IMG/VR virus record: IMGVR_UViG_3300022223_000286
Location: 1 to 31,221 of that record
DNA length: 31,221 nt
Source of the DNA: a virus
Reading direction: 5' to 3' (one strand)
Shown here: piece after piece, positions 1 through 7,356 of the stretch
Position numbering within the stretch: the first letter of the stretch is position 1
How the letters are laid out: each line of letters opens with the position of its first letter
Position numbers and translations under genes: made by a program
Notes under the pieces: generated by a model
Told to the model about the DNA's origin: nothing
The model's database searches: none
What the model saw: the letters and a program-made list of their open reading frames with translations, nothing else

Positions 1-1044
1 CTAGTCGACCTCGATTTTTATTTTCTGGCCTGTACCGGGAACCGATATCTCGTAAGGCCCGAAGCTAATAACCTCCTCGCCAGCCCAGGCGTTAAAGTCT
101 TTCATTCTCTCCTGCAATGGCAACAACTCATTACGCGCGAACACACGCGCCGCCTTTTCGATATCGCCAAAGCCGCCGGCGTTATTCGGAACGATCCCCA
201 TTAACTGAGGCGGGACGCGATGCGCGGCGAGCACGTCGTCGCGCGATACGTTTTTGATATTAAAAAATTCGTCTTTAGCCTGAACCTCGGCGATTGGGAT
301 TATTTGAATCCCGTCTTTTTTCCCGTTCGGCGAATACATGAACAGATTGCGAAAATTGCCCGGCCCTTTGGCCTCTTTCAACGCTGCGCGGATATTGTCG
401 ACGTCTTTAATGTCTTGCGCCGGATCTGTCATATAGAAAACAAAACCGGCGTGGCTGCCGTTTAAATAATATTTTCGGCGAAACAAGGTCGCGGCCTCGT
501 TAAGCCATGCGCTTTGTAAGCCCGACAAATAATCCGGCGCGCCGTAAATATCCTGATTAATGTCCGGCTCAATCAAGTGATAGATTGACCCCGATTTAAA
601 GGGATAACTATCGTAATAATTCGGGATGTATAAATATTCGCCATTTTTGCCGGCGCGGACGAACTTCGACAACGGCGACTCGTATCGCAACACGCCACCG
701 AGCGCGTTTTCGATTTTCTCGAGATAACTATTGCCGAAAACAATTTGCTCTAATGCGAACCGCTCGAACTGTTGGCGACTTAGTTTTTTGTGAGGGATAA
801 ATGCGCTCGAGATAATGTTGCGCTTTACCTGGATCGCGCTCGAGTGGTGAGGGTTTGCCCTGTAACTTTTCGCGAGCGACGCCACATTAAACGGCGGCTC
901 GTAGTATCTGCCATTCCAGGACGACTCGAAGTATCCCATAAGGTCGCGCGCCTCCATAACCGGAGTCGGATCGCCAAACGTAAAAACCTCAACCGCGCCC
1001 GAGCCTGTTGCTTTGGCATTGTTTTTTTGTGTCTTGCTTTTCAT
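1..1044 (-). CDS. Q: Phage portal protein (P2 gpQ, PBSX family)
   Basis: This is the portal protein, which forms the dodecameric ring at the unique head vertex, docks the terminase and lets DNA pass in and out. The 347-aa length is typical of P2 gpQ. Family-like segments include the N-terminal YYEPPFN and SLAKSYRANPHH stretches, and near the C-terminus the GGFGDIEKAARVFARNEL block followed by LLPLQERM. The ATG is at 1042-1044, and only one nucleotide separates it from the stop of the upstream terminase gene, so the two genes form a minus-strand operon. In P2 the Q-P pair is likewise divergent from O-N-M. The window begins at the stop codon, so nothing beyond the gene (cos region) is visible. 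The call rests on both sequence and gene order. Confidence 0.95.
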   Translation of the reverse strand: MKSKTQKNNAKATGSGAVEVFTFGDPTPVMEARDLMGYFESSWNGRYYEPPFNVASLAKSYRANPHHSSAIQVKRNIISSAFIPHKKLSRQQFERFALEQIVFGNSYLEKIENALGGVLRYESPLSKFVRAGKNGEYLYIPNYYDSYPFKSGSIYHLIEPDINQDIYGAPDYLSGLQSAWLNEAATLFRRKYYLNGSHAGFVFYMTDPAQDIKDVDNIRAALKEAKGPGNFRNLFMYSPNGKKDGIQIIPIAEVQAKDEFFNIKNVSRDDVLAAHRVPPQLMGIVPNNAGGFGDIEKAARVFARNELLPLQERMKDFNAWAGEEVISFGPYEISVPGTGQKIKIEVD

Positions 1045-1045
1045 G

Positions 1046-2806
1046 TCAGAAAATCTCCACTATGGAACATTGACTCGCCGCGCCGCCAGCATCAATGGCG
1101 GTTAGCGGCTCAAGGTCGAGCGCGTGCATTGTTGCCCAGGCAAGGTCGCCATGCCCGAACTCGTCGGATCTTACCGACTCATAAGTTATGGCGTTCCCCG
1201 ACTTTGTTATTGTCTTGCGTATCGACATAAACGCGCCGGCGACGTCTTTATATTCCGCGTCAAACTCTAGCCGGCCGCCCTCGATGATCGATTGCGCTTT
1301 AAGTACGAGCCGGGTTTTTACCTCGGGGCTATAGTTGAGCCCGATCGCCGTCGGGAAAAACAATCGCACCAAATCAAACACCCCGAGCCCTATGGAGTTT
1401 GTATCGATCGACATTTTCTCGACGTTATATTTTTGCGTGAGTTTTTTTATTTCCTCGGCTTGCAAATCAAATCGCATGTTTTGAAATTTAAGCCGCTCAA
1501 TTATGCGAAACTTGGCGCCGGCAGACACGGGCGGCGCGAGCACAGCAACGGCGGCGGCGTCTCTTGTCCGGCTTGGGTCGTAACCGATCCAAACGCGTTT
1601 ATTGCCATAAGGCCTCTCGGCGAGAGGCCTTATGTCACGCCAAACAACCCACGAGTCGACCAGGCATTTCTCCAAATGAGCGAGCGTAAATATCGACATT
1701 GAGTCATCGATAAACTCACATAAAAACAAATTACGAAACTCGTCGTCGGTATAATCCAGGCGCAACTCATCAAGATCGAACAAGTCGCAGCCGCCGGCAA
1801 TCGCGTCGTTAATGTTTACGATTTGTTTCCATTGCCCATCCTCACAAAGCCGGCCCGCCTTTAATGCTTTATGCGAGACGTCTATTTTAATTTTATTATC
1901 TTTTGAGCGGCCTTTGTTTAGTCGGTCGCCGGTCCAGAACGAATAAGCCTCATGAGTCAAGGCCGACGGCGTCGACAAGTATGTTTGACGCCATTTTTTG
2001 TGGACCGCCATCCCCGACGCGACTTTACGGAACTCGGAAAACCGCGGGATCCAGAAATACTCGTCCATGTATATATTGCCGTGATAACTCTGCGCCGTCC
2101 TGGCGTTTGTTCCCAGGAAATACAACGTCGCGCCATTCCATAAAACGATAGGATCGCCGGACAGCTCGACGCCCGTTACCTCATAGACGAACGCGAGAAT
2201 ATACAATTTAAAAACGTGCGCCTGGGCCTTTGATGCCGAGAGAAAAATTTGATTACGGCCAGTCTCGCAAGCATCGACAAGCGCCTCGCGCGCGAAATAC
2301 CACGTCGCGCCGATCTGCCGGCTTTTTAAAATGTTGCGGATCCGGTTATTGGTGCCGGCGCCTCTCCATTGGCGCTGATAACCAAAAAGAGAAGTTTCGA
2401 ACGCTTCAACAAGCGCGGCGACCTGGTCCTCGTCGAGGAAGTTTTTTTGCTTTTTGCGATTTTTCTTTTTGTTGGCGAGCTTTGGATTGAGGTCGGATTC
2501 CTTTCCGGTCTCGTCGTACTTTCGCACCCGCGCAGCACGTTCGAGCGCGCGCATTAAACAGTCGATCTCGTTAAGGTCGCGCTCAGTTTTGTTGTTTTTA
2601 TTTACGAGCAGGGCGAGCCGGGCGTCGATGCTTGCTTTTACTCGATCAATGGGCGAGACGTCGTCCCACTGGTCGCGACGCTTCCACGACGCGACGGTCG
2701 ATTTTGATTCGCCCAGCTCGCGCGCGATCTCAGTCGTCCCGTATCCCTGAAAATACAGGAGCGCGGCCTCTCGCCTGGTCGGGTTTTCTGTTGCTTCGAT
2801 TGCCAT
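1046..2806 (-). CDS. P: Terminase large (ATPase) subunit (P2 gpP)
   Basis: This 586-aa protein is the packaging motor of P2-like phages: it hydrolyses ATP to translocate DNA through the portal, with gpM as partner. An N-terminal helix-turn-helix (about residues 20-48, GTTEIARELGESKSTVASWK) fits the Terminase_5 family. The P2-type Walker A variant KSRQIGATW lies at residues 161-169 and Walker B, YMDEYFW, around D248/E249. The nuclease half carries acidic motifs in VWIGYDPSRTRDAA, MSIDTNSIG and the C-terminal GHGDLAWATMHAL. The gene starts the minus-strand P-Q operon and is divergent from O. One oddity is a 29-nt perfect palindrome inside the gene (1606-1634), encoding roughly residues 391-401 at the linker between the ATPase and nuclease halves. 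Confidence 0.95.
   Translation of the reverse strand: MAIEATENPTRREAALLYFQGYGTTEIARELGESKSTVASWKRRDQWDDVSPIDRVKASIDARLALLVNKNNKTERDLNEIDCLMRALERAARVRKYDETGKESDLNPKLANKKKNRKKQKNFLDEDQVAALVEAFETSLFGYQRQWRGAGTNNRIRNILKSRQIGATWYFAREALVDACETGRNQIFLSASKAQAHVFKLYILAFVYEVTGVELSGDPIVLWNGATLYFLGTNARTAQSYHGNIYMDEYFWIPRFSEFRKVASGMAVHKKWRQTYLSTPSALTHEAYSFWTGDRLNKGRSKDNKIKIDVSHKALKAGRLCEDGQWKQIVNINDAIAGGCDLFDLDELRLDYTDDEFRNLFLCEFIDDSMSIFTLAHLEKCLVDSWVVWRDIRPLAERPYGNKRVWIGYDPSRTRDAAAVAVLAPPVSAGAKFRIIERLKFQNMRFDLQAEEIKKLTQKYNVEKMSIDTNSIGLGVFDLVRLFFPTAIGLNYSPEVKTRLVLKAQSIIEGGRLEFDAEYKDVAGAFMSIRKTITKSGNAITYESVRSDEFGHGDLAWATMHALDLEPLTAIDAGGAASQCSIVEIF
1606..1634. repeat. Perfect 14-bp inverted repeat with 1-nt centre inside P
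   Basis: The left arm CATAAGGCCTCTCG (1606-1619) is the exact reverse complement of the right arm CGAGAGGCCTTATG (1621-1634), with a single G between them. A 14-bp perfect arm is not expected by chance in 31 kb, even with GC bias. It lies wholly within the terminase gene, where the encoded segment (DIRPLAERPYG) looks like ordinary family sequence, so the gene is not disrupted. Possible origins are template-switch perfection of a quasipalindrome, a protein-binding site, or a hairpin in the P-Q mRNA. No T-run follows on either strand, so an intrinsic terminator is unlikely. Confidence 0.9.
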
Positions 2807-2953
2807 TGCAAGAGAGTAAACGGCGCGACTTTATAGATATTCTCGGCCGGCGAGTAAAAATCCGAATTACCCCTCCGGCGCGTTGATAAAAAAGCCGAGG
2901 TTATCGACTCTCTCGTCTATCACATTCACGCACCGACAAAGCGAGATCGAACA
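2807..2953. promoter_or_regulatory. Divergent P/O late promoter region
   Basis: This gene-free 147 bp lies between the divergent starts of P (minus) and O (plus), the position of the P2 late promoters PP and PO. On the minus strand TATAAA (complement at about 2832-2837) is a plausible -10 for P-Q, but no good -35 is visible. On the plus side, an imperfect inverted pair TTGATAA / TTATCGA lies at about 2883-2906. I found no TGT-N12-ACA element of the kind bound by the P2 Ogr protein, so the activator probably differs. The promoter role is inferred from gene arrangement; exact start sites cannot be assigned. Confidence 0.5.
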
Positions 2954-3781
2954 ATGAAAAACCTTTTGTCCAAATTTTTCCGCGTTGCCCTGGAGGGCGC
3001 CACGACTGACGGCCGCGAGATAACTCGCGAATGGATCGAGCAAATGTCTGCAAGCTATGACCGCACAAAATACGGCGCGCGGATCTGGCTCGAACACTTC
3101 CGCGGCATTTTGCCCGACTCGCCGTTCGCCGCCCTGGGCGACGTTTACGCGCTGGAGTCGCGAGTCGAACCTGACGGCAAGCTCGGCTTGTATGCGCAAA
3201 TTGTCCCGACCGCCGGGCTTGTTGCGATGAATCAGGCAAAACAAAAAATTTATACCTCGATCGAGGTCGACGATAATTTCGCCGAATCCGGGCAAGCGTA
3301 CCTGGTCGGCCTGGGCGTTACTGATTCGCCGGCCTCGCTCGGAACTGAGGCGCTACAATTTAGCGCCGCGGCAAAAGCGCCGATTTTTGCCGAACGCAAA
3401 CAGAAGCCGACGAACCTGTTTTCGTCCGCCGTCGAGATTGCGCTCGAGTTTGACGAGGTTTCCGACCCGGAGCCGTCCATTTTTACCAAGGTTAAAAACC
3501 TGCTGTCGGCGCAAAGCTCCGACCACGCCGAGCGCTTTGGCGCTATCGAAAAGAGTGTCGCAGCAATCGCCGAGGCGCACGCCTCGACAAGCGAGAAAAA
3601 TGCCTCGTTTGCTGCCGCGGTCGCCGAGCTGCAAAAGCAGGTTAAAGCCAGCGCCGACCAGTATTCGGAACTATTGAGCAACTTTAACTCGTTAAAGGCG
3701 GCGCTCGAAAACACACCGGCAAACCACGCCCAGCGCCCGCCCATTACCGGCGGCGACGGGCATGTGCGCGCCGAATATTAA
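2954..3781 (+). CDS. O: Capsid scaffolding protein with serine protease (P2 gpO)
   Basis: This is the internal scaffold and maturation protease of the prohead. It guides gpN assembly through its C-terminal helical region, and its N-terminal protease then cleaves N, the portal and itself. The 275-aa length fits. The P2 catalytic triad (Asp19, His48, Ser107) is matched by D19 in ATTDGRE, H48 in WLEHFRG and S102 in YTSIEVDD; the small offset for serine is an indel. The following block GLGVTDSPASLGTEAL is family-typical. The C-terminal third (about residues 180-255) is Ala/Glu/Lys-rich and predicted coiled coil. It is the first gene of the rightward morphogenesis operon. Confidence 0.95.
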   Translation: MKNLLSKFFRVALEGATTDGREITREWIEQMSASYDRTKYGARIWLEHFRGILPDSPFAALGDVYALESRVEPDGKLGLYAQIVPTAGLVAMNQAKQKIYTSIEVDDNFAESGQAYLVGLGVTDSPASLGTEALQFSAAAKAPIFAERKQKPTNLFSSAVEIALEFDEVSDPEPSIFTKVKNLLSAQSSDHAERFGAIEKSVAAIAEAHASTSEKNASFAAAVAELQKQVKASADQYSELLSNFNSLKAALENTPANHAQRPPITGGDGHVRAEY

Positions 3782-3819
3782 TCCAGCGGCAATTATTGAA
3801 CAGTTACGGAGACGGACCA

Positions 3820-4881
3820 ATGCTCGAATTTACCCGCCAGCAATACAACCAATTTCTCGCCGATCAGGCGCAAAACAACGGCATAGTCGACGCGACCAAA
3901 AAGTTTGCCGCGACCCCGAGCGTCGAGCAGAAGCTCGAGACGCGGATCCAGCAAAGCGCGGGATTTTTGAAGCGCGTTAACTTTATCGGCGTTAATGACC
4001 AGTCAGGGCAAAAAGTCGGGCTGTCTATCGGCTCGACCATTGCTGGCCGCACCGACACAGACACCACAGACCGCGCGACGCAGGATCCGAGCTCGCTCGA
4101 TCCGAACCAATACGATTGCAAGCAAACGAACTTCGATACACATGTAAAATACGCACTCCTCGACGCCTGGGCGAAATTCCCCGATTTTCAAATCCGGCTC
4201 CGCGATGCGCAAATGCTGCAGCAAGCGCGCGACCGGATTATGATCGGCTTTAATGGCACGAGCGCGGCCGTGCAGACCAACCGCGTCACCAATCCGCTAC
4301 TCCAGGATGTTAACGTCGGCTGGGTCGCCAAGCTGCAAGCCGAGGCTCCCGCGCGTTACCTGACCGAAGGCGGCAAGGCTGCCGGCGAGATCCGCGTCGG
4401 CGCGGGTAATGGCACGACACTCCTACCCGATTACACCAACCTCGACGCCCTGGTTTACGATATGCGCTCGAGCTTGCTCGATCCGTGGCACGCGCGGGAC
4501 AATACTTTCGTCGCGATCTGCTCGTCCGACCTGGTCGACGAAAAATATTTCCCGATGATCGAAACGTTTGCCGAGACACCAACCGAAGCCAATGCGCTCG
4601 ATTTGATGGTCTCGCACAAAAAGCTCGGCGGAGTCATGGTCGCCGAGGCGCCGTTTTTCCCGGCAAGAACGATCATGATAACGCGTCTCGGCGAGAACGA
4701 TTCGTCGAACCTGTCTATCTACTACCAGAACGGCAAGCGTCGATTGATGTATATCGACAACCCCAAGCGCGACCGAATCGAAACCTATGAAAGCGCAAAC
4801 GAGGCCTATGTTATCGAGGATCTCGGCGCGTGCTGCGTGGCGGTTAATATCAAGATCTGGGACGGTACCGCCTTTAACTAA
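3820..4881 (+). CDS. N: Major capsid protein (P2 gpN)
   Basis: This major head protein is 353 aa, the usual gpN size. In P2 about 31 N-terminal residues are removed by gpO during maturation. Family-like sequence includes MLEFTRQQYNQF at the start, QKVGLSIGSTIAGRTDT, FPDFQIRLRDA, and the C-terminal half with LDALVYDMRSSLLDPWH and RRLMYIDNPKRDRIETYES. I chose the ATG at 3820 because a GGAGAC-type ribosome-binding site precedes it by a few bases and homologues begin this way; an in-frame TTG at 3796 gives an atypical extension. The stop codon TAA overlaps the ATG of the next small ORF (TAATG), implying translational coupling. Confidence 0.95.
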   Translation: MLEFTRQQYNQFLADQAQNNGIVDATKKFAATPSVEQKLETRIQQSAGFLKRVNFIGVNDQSGQKVGLSIGSTIAGRTDTDTTDRATQDPSSLDPNQYDCKQTNFDTHVKYALLDAWAKFPDFQIRLRDAQMLQQARDRIMIGFNGTSAAVQTNRVTNPLLQDVNVGWVAKLQAEAPARYLTEGGKAAGEIRVGAGNGTTLLPDYTNLDALVYDMRSSLLDPWHARDNTFVAICSSDLVDEKYFPMIETFAETPTEANALDLMVSHKKLGGVMVAEAPFFPARTIMITRLGENDSSNLSIYYQNGKRRLMYIDNPKRDRIETYESANEAYVIEDLGACCVAVNIKIWDGTAFN

Positions 4882-5057
4882 TGCCGAACACGCCAGCAAA
4901 GCAGCACTTTAACAACACGGCCGGAACAGCTCCGGCCGGCGTTGTTAATTCTGTCGTCACGCCCGCGCGCAACCCGCGCGCCGGCGAGCTGGGTCGGTTT
5001 GTTGTGGCGCTAATCATTTTTATTGCCGGACTTGTCGTCGGGCTATTTGTGAAATAA
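4881..5057 (+). CDS. Small membrane protein sharing the gpM N-terminal signature
   Basis: This 58-aa ORF is coupled to the capsid gene by a TAATG overlap. Residues 1-10 are MPNTPAKQHF, nearly identical to the start of the following terminase subunit (MPNTPAKKHF). About 29 of the first 32 nucleotides are identical at 4881 and 5068, so this is a recent duplication. The C-terminal part (about residues 39-57, GRFVVALIIFIAGLVVGLFV) is one clear transmembrane helix. A strong hairpin is embedded in codons 10-23. I do not recognise a family. It could be a membrane-tethered copy of the gpM leader, a lysis-related protein, or a by-product of a duplication carrying a regulatory hairpin. That the frame stays open through hairpin and membrane segment supports real coding. 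Confidence 0.6.
   Translation: MPNTPAKQHFNNTAGTAPAGVVNSVVTPARNPRAGELGRFVVALIIFIAGLVVGLFVK
4909..4948 (+). terminator. Strong hairpin just after the capsid gene (terminator- or processing-like)
   Basis: The stem pairs TTAACAAC (4909-4916) with GTTGTTAA (4941-4948) and CGGCCGGA (4918-4925) with TCCGGCCG (4931-4938), with a 1x2 internal loop and the 5-nt loop ACAGC. That is 16 base pairs. No proper U-run follows, so full intrinsic termination is doubtful. Attenuation or an RNA processing/stability role for the abundant capsid mRNA is possible. It lies inside the small coupled ORF. Confidence 0.5.
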
Positions 5058-5067
5058 GGGGGCATAA

Positions 5068-5742
5068 ATGCCGAACACGCCAGCGAAAAAGCACTTTGAA
5101 CGGACGACCGCCGAACAGCAAAACAAGGAGGTCGCCGAACACGGCCGCACCCGCGCCAATGCGTCGCTCTATGAGCTGCAGCTCTTGAAAATTGCCCAGC
5201 ATCGCGGCGAGCTGCGCGCCATTAAAAGCCAGGAAAAGAAAGCCGAGCGAAAGCGTGATTTTATCGACACCTATCGCGACTATATCGACGGCGTGATCGC
5301 CTCCGATACCGGCACCGAGGACGAGGTCGTAATGACTGTTTTTGTCTGGATGATCGACGCCGGCATGATTGTCGACGCCGTGCGCCTGGCCGAGTATGCG
5401 CTAAAACATAATTTGCCAATGCCGGACAAATTCCGCCGCGATTGCGCGACCGTGCTCGCCGAGGAGATCGCCGACCATGTCTTGCGATCAAAAAATGATT
5501 TTCCGGATGTTGCGCTATTGCTCCAGGTTAAGACACTAACCGACGAGCGCGACATGCACGACCAAGTCAGGGCGAAGCTCTTTAAAGCTATCGGCGTCGC
5601 CTTTGATGCGCTCGGTAATTTTGCCGAGGCGGGCAACTATTACCGCCGGGCGCTTGAGCTGGATCCGAAAGGATCCGGCGTTAAAAAAATGATAGAGCGC
5701 GCCGACCGCGAAGCCGAGAAAGCCGGCCAGCTCGCTCGATAG
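5068..5742 (+). CDS. M: Terminase small (endonuclease) subunit (P2 gpM)
   Basis: This small terminase subunit (224 aa) works with gpP to recognise and cut cos. The N-terminal TPAKKHFERTTAEQ matches the conserved start of the gpM family (P2 gpM has SPAQRH there). The central block FIDTYRDYIDGVIASDTG, then EDEVVMTVFVWMIDAG and DAVRLAEYALKHNLPMP, are diagnostic. The C-terminus contains a TPR-like helix pair (GNFAEAGNYYRRALELDPKG). The ribosome-binding site is AAGGGGGC just upstream of the ATG. The gene is bracketed by two hairpins (4909-4948 and 5763-5810), which may lower its expression relative to the capsid gene. Two GGATCC sites occur 10 bp apart near the 3' end. Confidence 0.93.
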   Translation: MPNTPAKKHFERTTAEQQNKEVAEHGRTRANASLYELQLLKIAQHRGELRAIKSQEKKAERKRDFIDTYRDYIDGVIASDTGTEDEVVMTVFVWMIDAGMIVDAVRLAEYALKHNLPMPDKFRRDCATVLAEEIADHVLRSKNDFPDVALLLQVKTLTDERDMHDQVRAKLFKAIGVAFDALGNFAEAGNYYRRALELDPKGSGVKKMIERADREAEKAGQLAR

Positions 5743-5762
5743 TGTTGCACCCCCAGCGACGG

Positions 5763-5814
5763 GCATACCGGCGCGGCAGCGATCAAAAATCAAACCCGCG
5801 CCGGCTATGCTTTT
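5763..5814 (+). terminator. Terminator-like stem-loop between M and L
   Basis: The left arm GCATACCGGCGCGG (5763-5776) pairs with the right arm CCGCGCCGGCTATGC (5796-5810): 14 bp with one bulged base and an 18-nt A-rich loop. It is followed directly by TTTT (5811-5814) and then the ribosome-binding site of L. The form suggests an intrinsic terminator or attenuator inside the late operon. The loop is longer than usual and the T-tract short, so partial termination or a processing site is more likely than a full stop. Confidence 0.55.
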
Positions 5815-5825
5815 AAGGTGAGACA

Positions 5826-6299
5826 ATGCCTAACATTTTTGCGCCGACTGCCGACCCGAACAACACAAGCGACCAAGCGGTCGCAAACAACGGCTTTTTT
5901 CCTGACCAAACCGTCGCCGCGTTTAAAGCGTCGACGCGCACCGTCGACACGGTCACCGATCAGCGCGTCGTCGATGCGCTGAGCCAATCAATAATCGAAA
6001 CAAACCGCGCGCTCGCCGACTGGCAAGCCGCGCACGAGCTTCTAGGCATTACTCGGCTCGCCGATGTTGACTCCGGCGTAATAAATGGCGAGTCGGAGCT
6101 TGTTATTTCTTATCGCGCCGCGGTATTCGCGCGCGCCAAGGCATTAATAATCGACAAACTGCGCGACATTGACACAAGCCGCGAAGGCGATGCACGCGCC
6201 AATGAATACGAGAACACCCGCGACGGCTACTTGCGCGAAGCAATTAAAAATGTGCTCGCCATTATGGGCCGCCAAACGTTAACGGTAGAGTTAATTTAA
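5826..6299 (+). CDS. L: Head completion/stabilization protein (P2 gpL)
   Basis: The product is a head completion protein that binds the portal vertex after DNA packaging and prepares it for tail joining. The 157-aa length and segments such as FFPDQTVAAFKASTRTVDTV, VDALSQSIIETNRALADWQ and YRAAVFARAKALIIDKLRDID are typical of gpL. The ribosome-binding site AAGGTG lies about 6 bases before the ATG. The TAA stop is directly followed by the ATG of X. The gene sits downstream of the M-L hairpin. Confidence 0.92.
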   Translation: MPNIFAPTADPNNTSDQAVANNGFFPDQTVAAFKASTRTVDTVTDQRVVDALSQSIIETNRALADWQAAHELLGITRLADVDSGVINGESELVISYRAAVFARAKALIIDKLRDIDTSREGDARANEYENTRDGYLREAIKNVLAIMGRQTLTVELI

Positions 6300-6503
6300 A
6301 TGATCGTAACCGCACAACAAGGCGACACCGTCGAGCGGATTTGTGATCGCTATCTCGGCACAACCGCCGGCATTACCGAGGAGGTTTTGCGCACAAACCC
6401 GGGCGTCGCCGCCCTGGGGCCGGTACTGCCACGAGGCACGCGACTCGAGATCCCGAGCGCGCCGCCGGCGAGGGAAAAAAAGGTAGTTAATTTATGGGAC
6501 TGA
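6300..6503 (+). CDS. X: Tail protein X (P2 gpX, LysM-like)
   Basis: This is a 67-aa tail protein of the gpX family, a small LysM-like protein needed for P2 tail assembly. The N-terminal half (VTAQQGDTVERICDRYLG) shows the LysM-like start, followed by TEEVLRTNPGVAALGPVLPRGTRLEIP, which is characteristic. The start codon abuts the L stop. Its 3' end overlaps the next gene (ATG at 6494), giving coupling into the lysis cassette, the same order as P2 (X then lysis genes). Confidence 0.92.
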   Translation: MIVTAQQGDTVERICDRYLGTTAGITEEVLRTNPGVAALGPVLPRGTRLEIPSAPPAREKKVVNLWD

Positions 6504-6814
6504 AAATCATGAGCGAAACACCCCGCCCCGGCGCTTTCGAGCGGCATGTGCAAACGATCGCGGTAACTATGATCGCCGGGCTTTTGTACTGGGTCGGCGA
6601 ATCCATTAACGACGCCGGCAAAGAAATTATTTTATTAAAAGAGCGCGTCGCCGTGCTGAGCGAGAAGCTCGCCGAAGTGAGCACAATGTCGAGCTCGATT
6701 GTTGCCATGCAAAGGCGCGTCGACGAGATCGACTTTCGGCTAAAAGTGGTCGAAGGCCGCCCGCGTAAGGCCTCGCCCTGGATCAACAAACGCACCGAAG
6801 GGGGCGAAGAATGA
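6494..6814 (+). CDS. Small membrane protein with coiled coil, probable lysis-cassette (holin/antiholin-type) protein
   Basis: This 106-aa protein has one hydrophobic helix near residues 21-35 (TIAVTMIAGLLYWVG) followed by a long amphipathic or coiled-coil stretch (about residues 44-90, IILLKERVAVLSEKLAEV...). The tail is Lys/Arg/Glu rich. It occupies the position of the P2 holin Y, directly before the endolysin, and its TGA stop overlaps the endolysin ATG. That context suggests a holin or antiholin; the sequence alone does not prove it. An internal ATG at 6509 (start MSETPRPGAF) is an equally good start, and a dual start would be a known style of holin control. Confidence 0.7.
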   Translation: MGLKIMSETPRPGAFERHVQTIAVTMIAGLLYWVGESINDAGKEIILLKERVAVLSEKLAEVSTMSSSIVAMQRRVDEIDFRLKVVEGRPRKASPWINKRTEGGEE

Positions 6815-7356
6815 GCGCGATTAGGGATTCCGCAATTAATCACGTTATCGAGATCGAGGGCGGCTATGTCAACAACCCGAACGACTCCGGCGGCGAGACG
6901 TGCTGGGGCATTACCCGCGCCGTCGCCATTGCAAACGGCTATACCGGAGCAATGCAGTCGCTACCGCGCGACCTGGCGTTTCGAATTTATGTCGACAAAT
7001 ACTGGGCCGCGCTTCGCCTCGATGAGATCGAGCGCGAGGCTCCACTTGTCGCCGCCGAGCTCGTCGACTCCGCGATTAATGCCGGCACCGTGCGCGCCGG
7101 ATCCTGGCTGCAGCGATCGCTAAACGTGCTCAACAATCGCGGCGCGCTGTATGCCGACATTGTTGCCGACGGCAAGATCGGCGACAAAACGCTCGCCGCC
7201 TTTGTCGCGCTACTTGATGCCAGGGGGCAAGCCGGCGCCGACGTGCTGTTTAAAATGCTGAACGCTTTGCAGGGCGCGTTTTACATCGAGCTCGCCGAGC
7301 GCCGGGAAAAGGACGAGACCTTTGTTTTTGGCTGGTTTAAATGGAGGGTTAAGTAA
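6811..7356 (+). CDS. Endolysin, GH108-type N-acetylmuramidase
   Basis: This 181-aa endolysin cleaves the beta-1,4 MurNAc-GlcNAc bond of peptidoglycan. The N-terminal glycoside hydrolase 108 signature IEGGYVNNPNDSGGETCWGI is present, with E16 of the EGGY motif as catalytic acid. The second half (AGSWLQRSLNVLNNRG, ADGKIGDKTLAAF) matches the peptidoglycan-binding domain (PG_binding_3) that usually follows. There is no signal peptide or SAR helix, so export should require a holin, consistent with its neighbours on both sides. It overlaps the upstream gene (ATGA) and the downstream one (TAATG). Confidence 0.92.
   Translation: MSAIRDSAINHVIEIEGGYVNNPNDSGGETCWGITRAVAIANGYTGAMQSLPRDLAFRIYVDKYWAALRLDEIEREAPLVAAELVDSAINAGTVRAGSWLQRSLNVLNNRGALYADIVADGKIGDKTLAAFVALLDARGQAGADVLFKMLNALQGAFYIELAERREKDETFVFGWFKWRVK

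Noticed and set aside
2867-3295. Long minus-strand frames opposite the scaffold gene
   Set aside because: These are antisense shadows of a high-GC gene; no domain or ribosome-binding site supports them.
3796-4881. TTG start for the capsid protein
   Set aside because: It adds eight atypical residues; the ATG at 3820 has a ribosome-binding site and the family-like start.
5763-5814. Reading the M-L stem-loop as an attachment site
   Set aside because: It lies within a late operon far from int and has terminator form; no matching copy was seen elsewhere.
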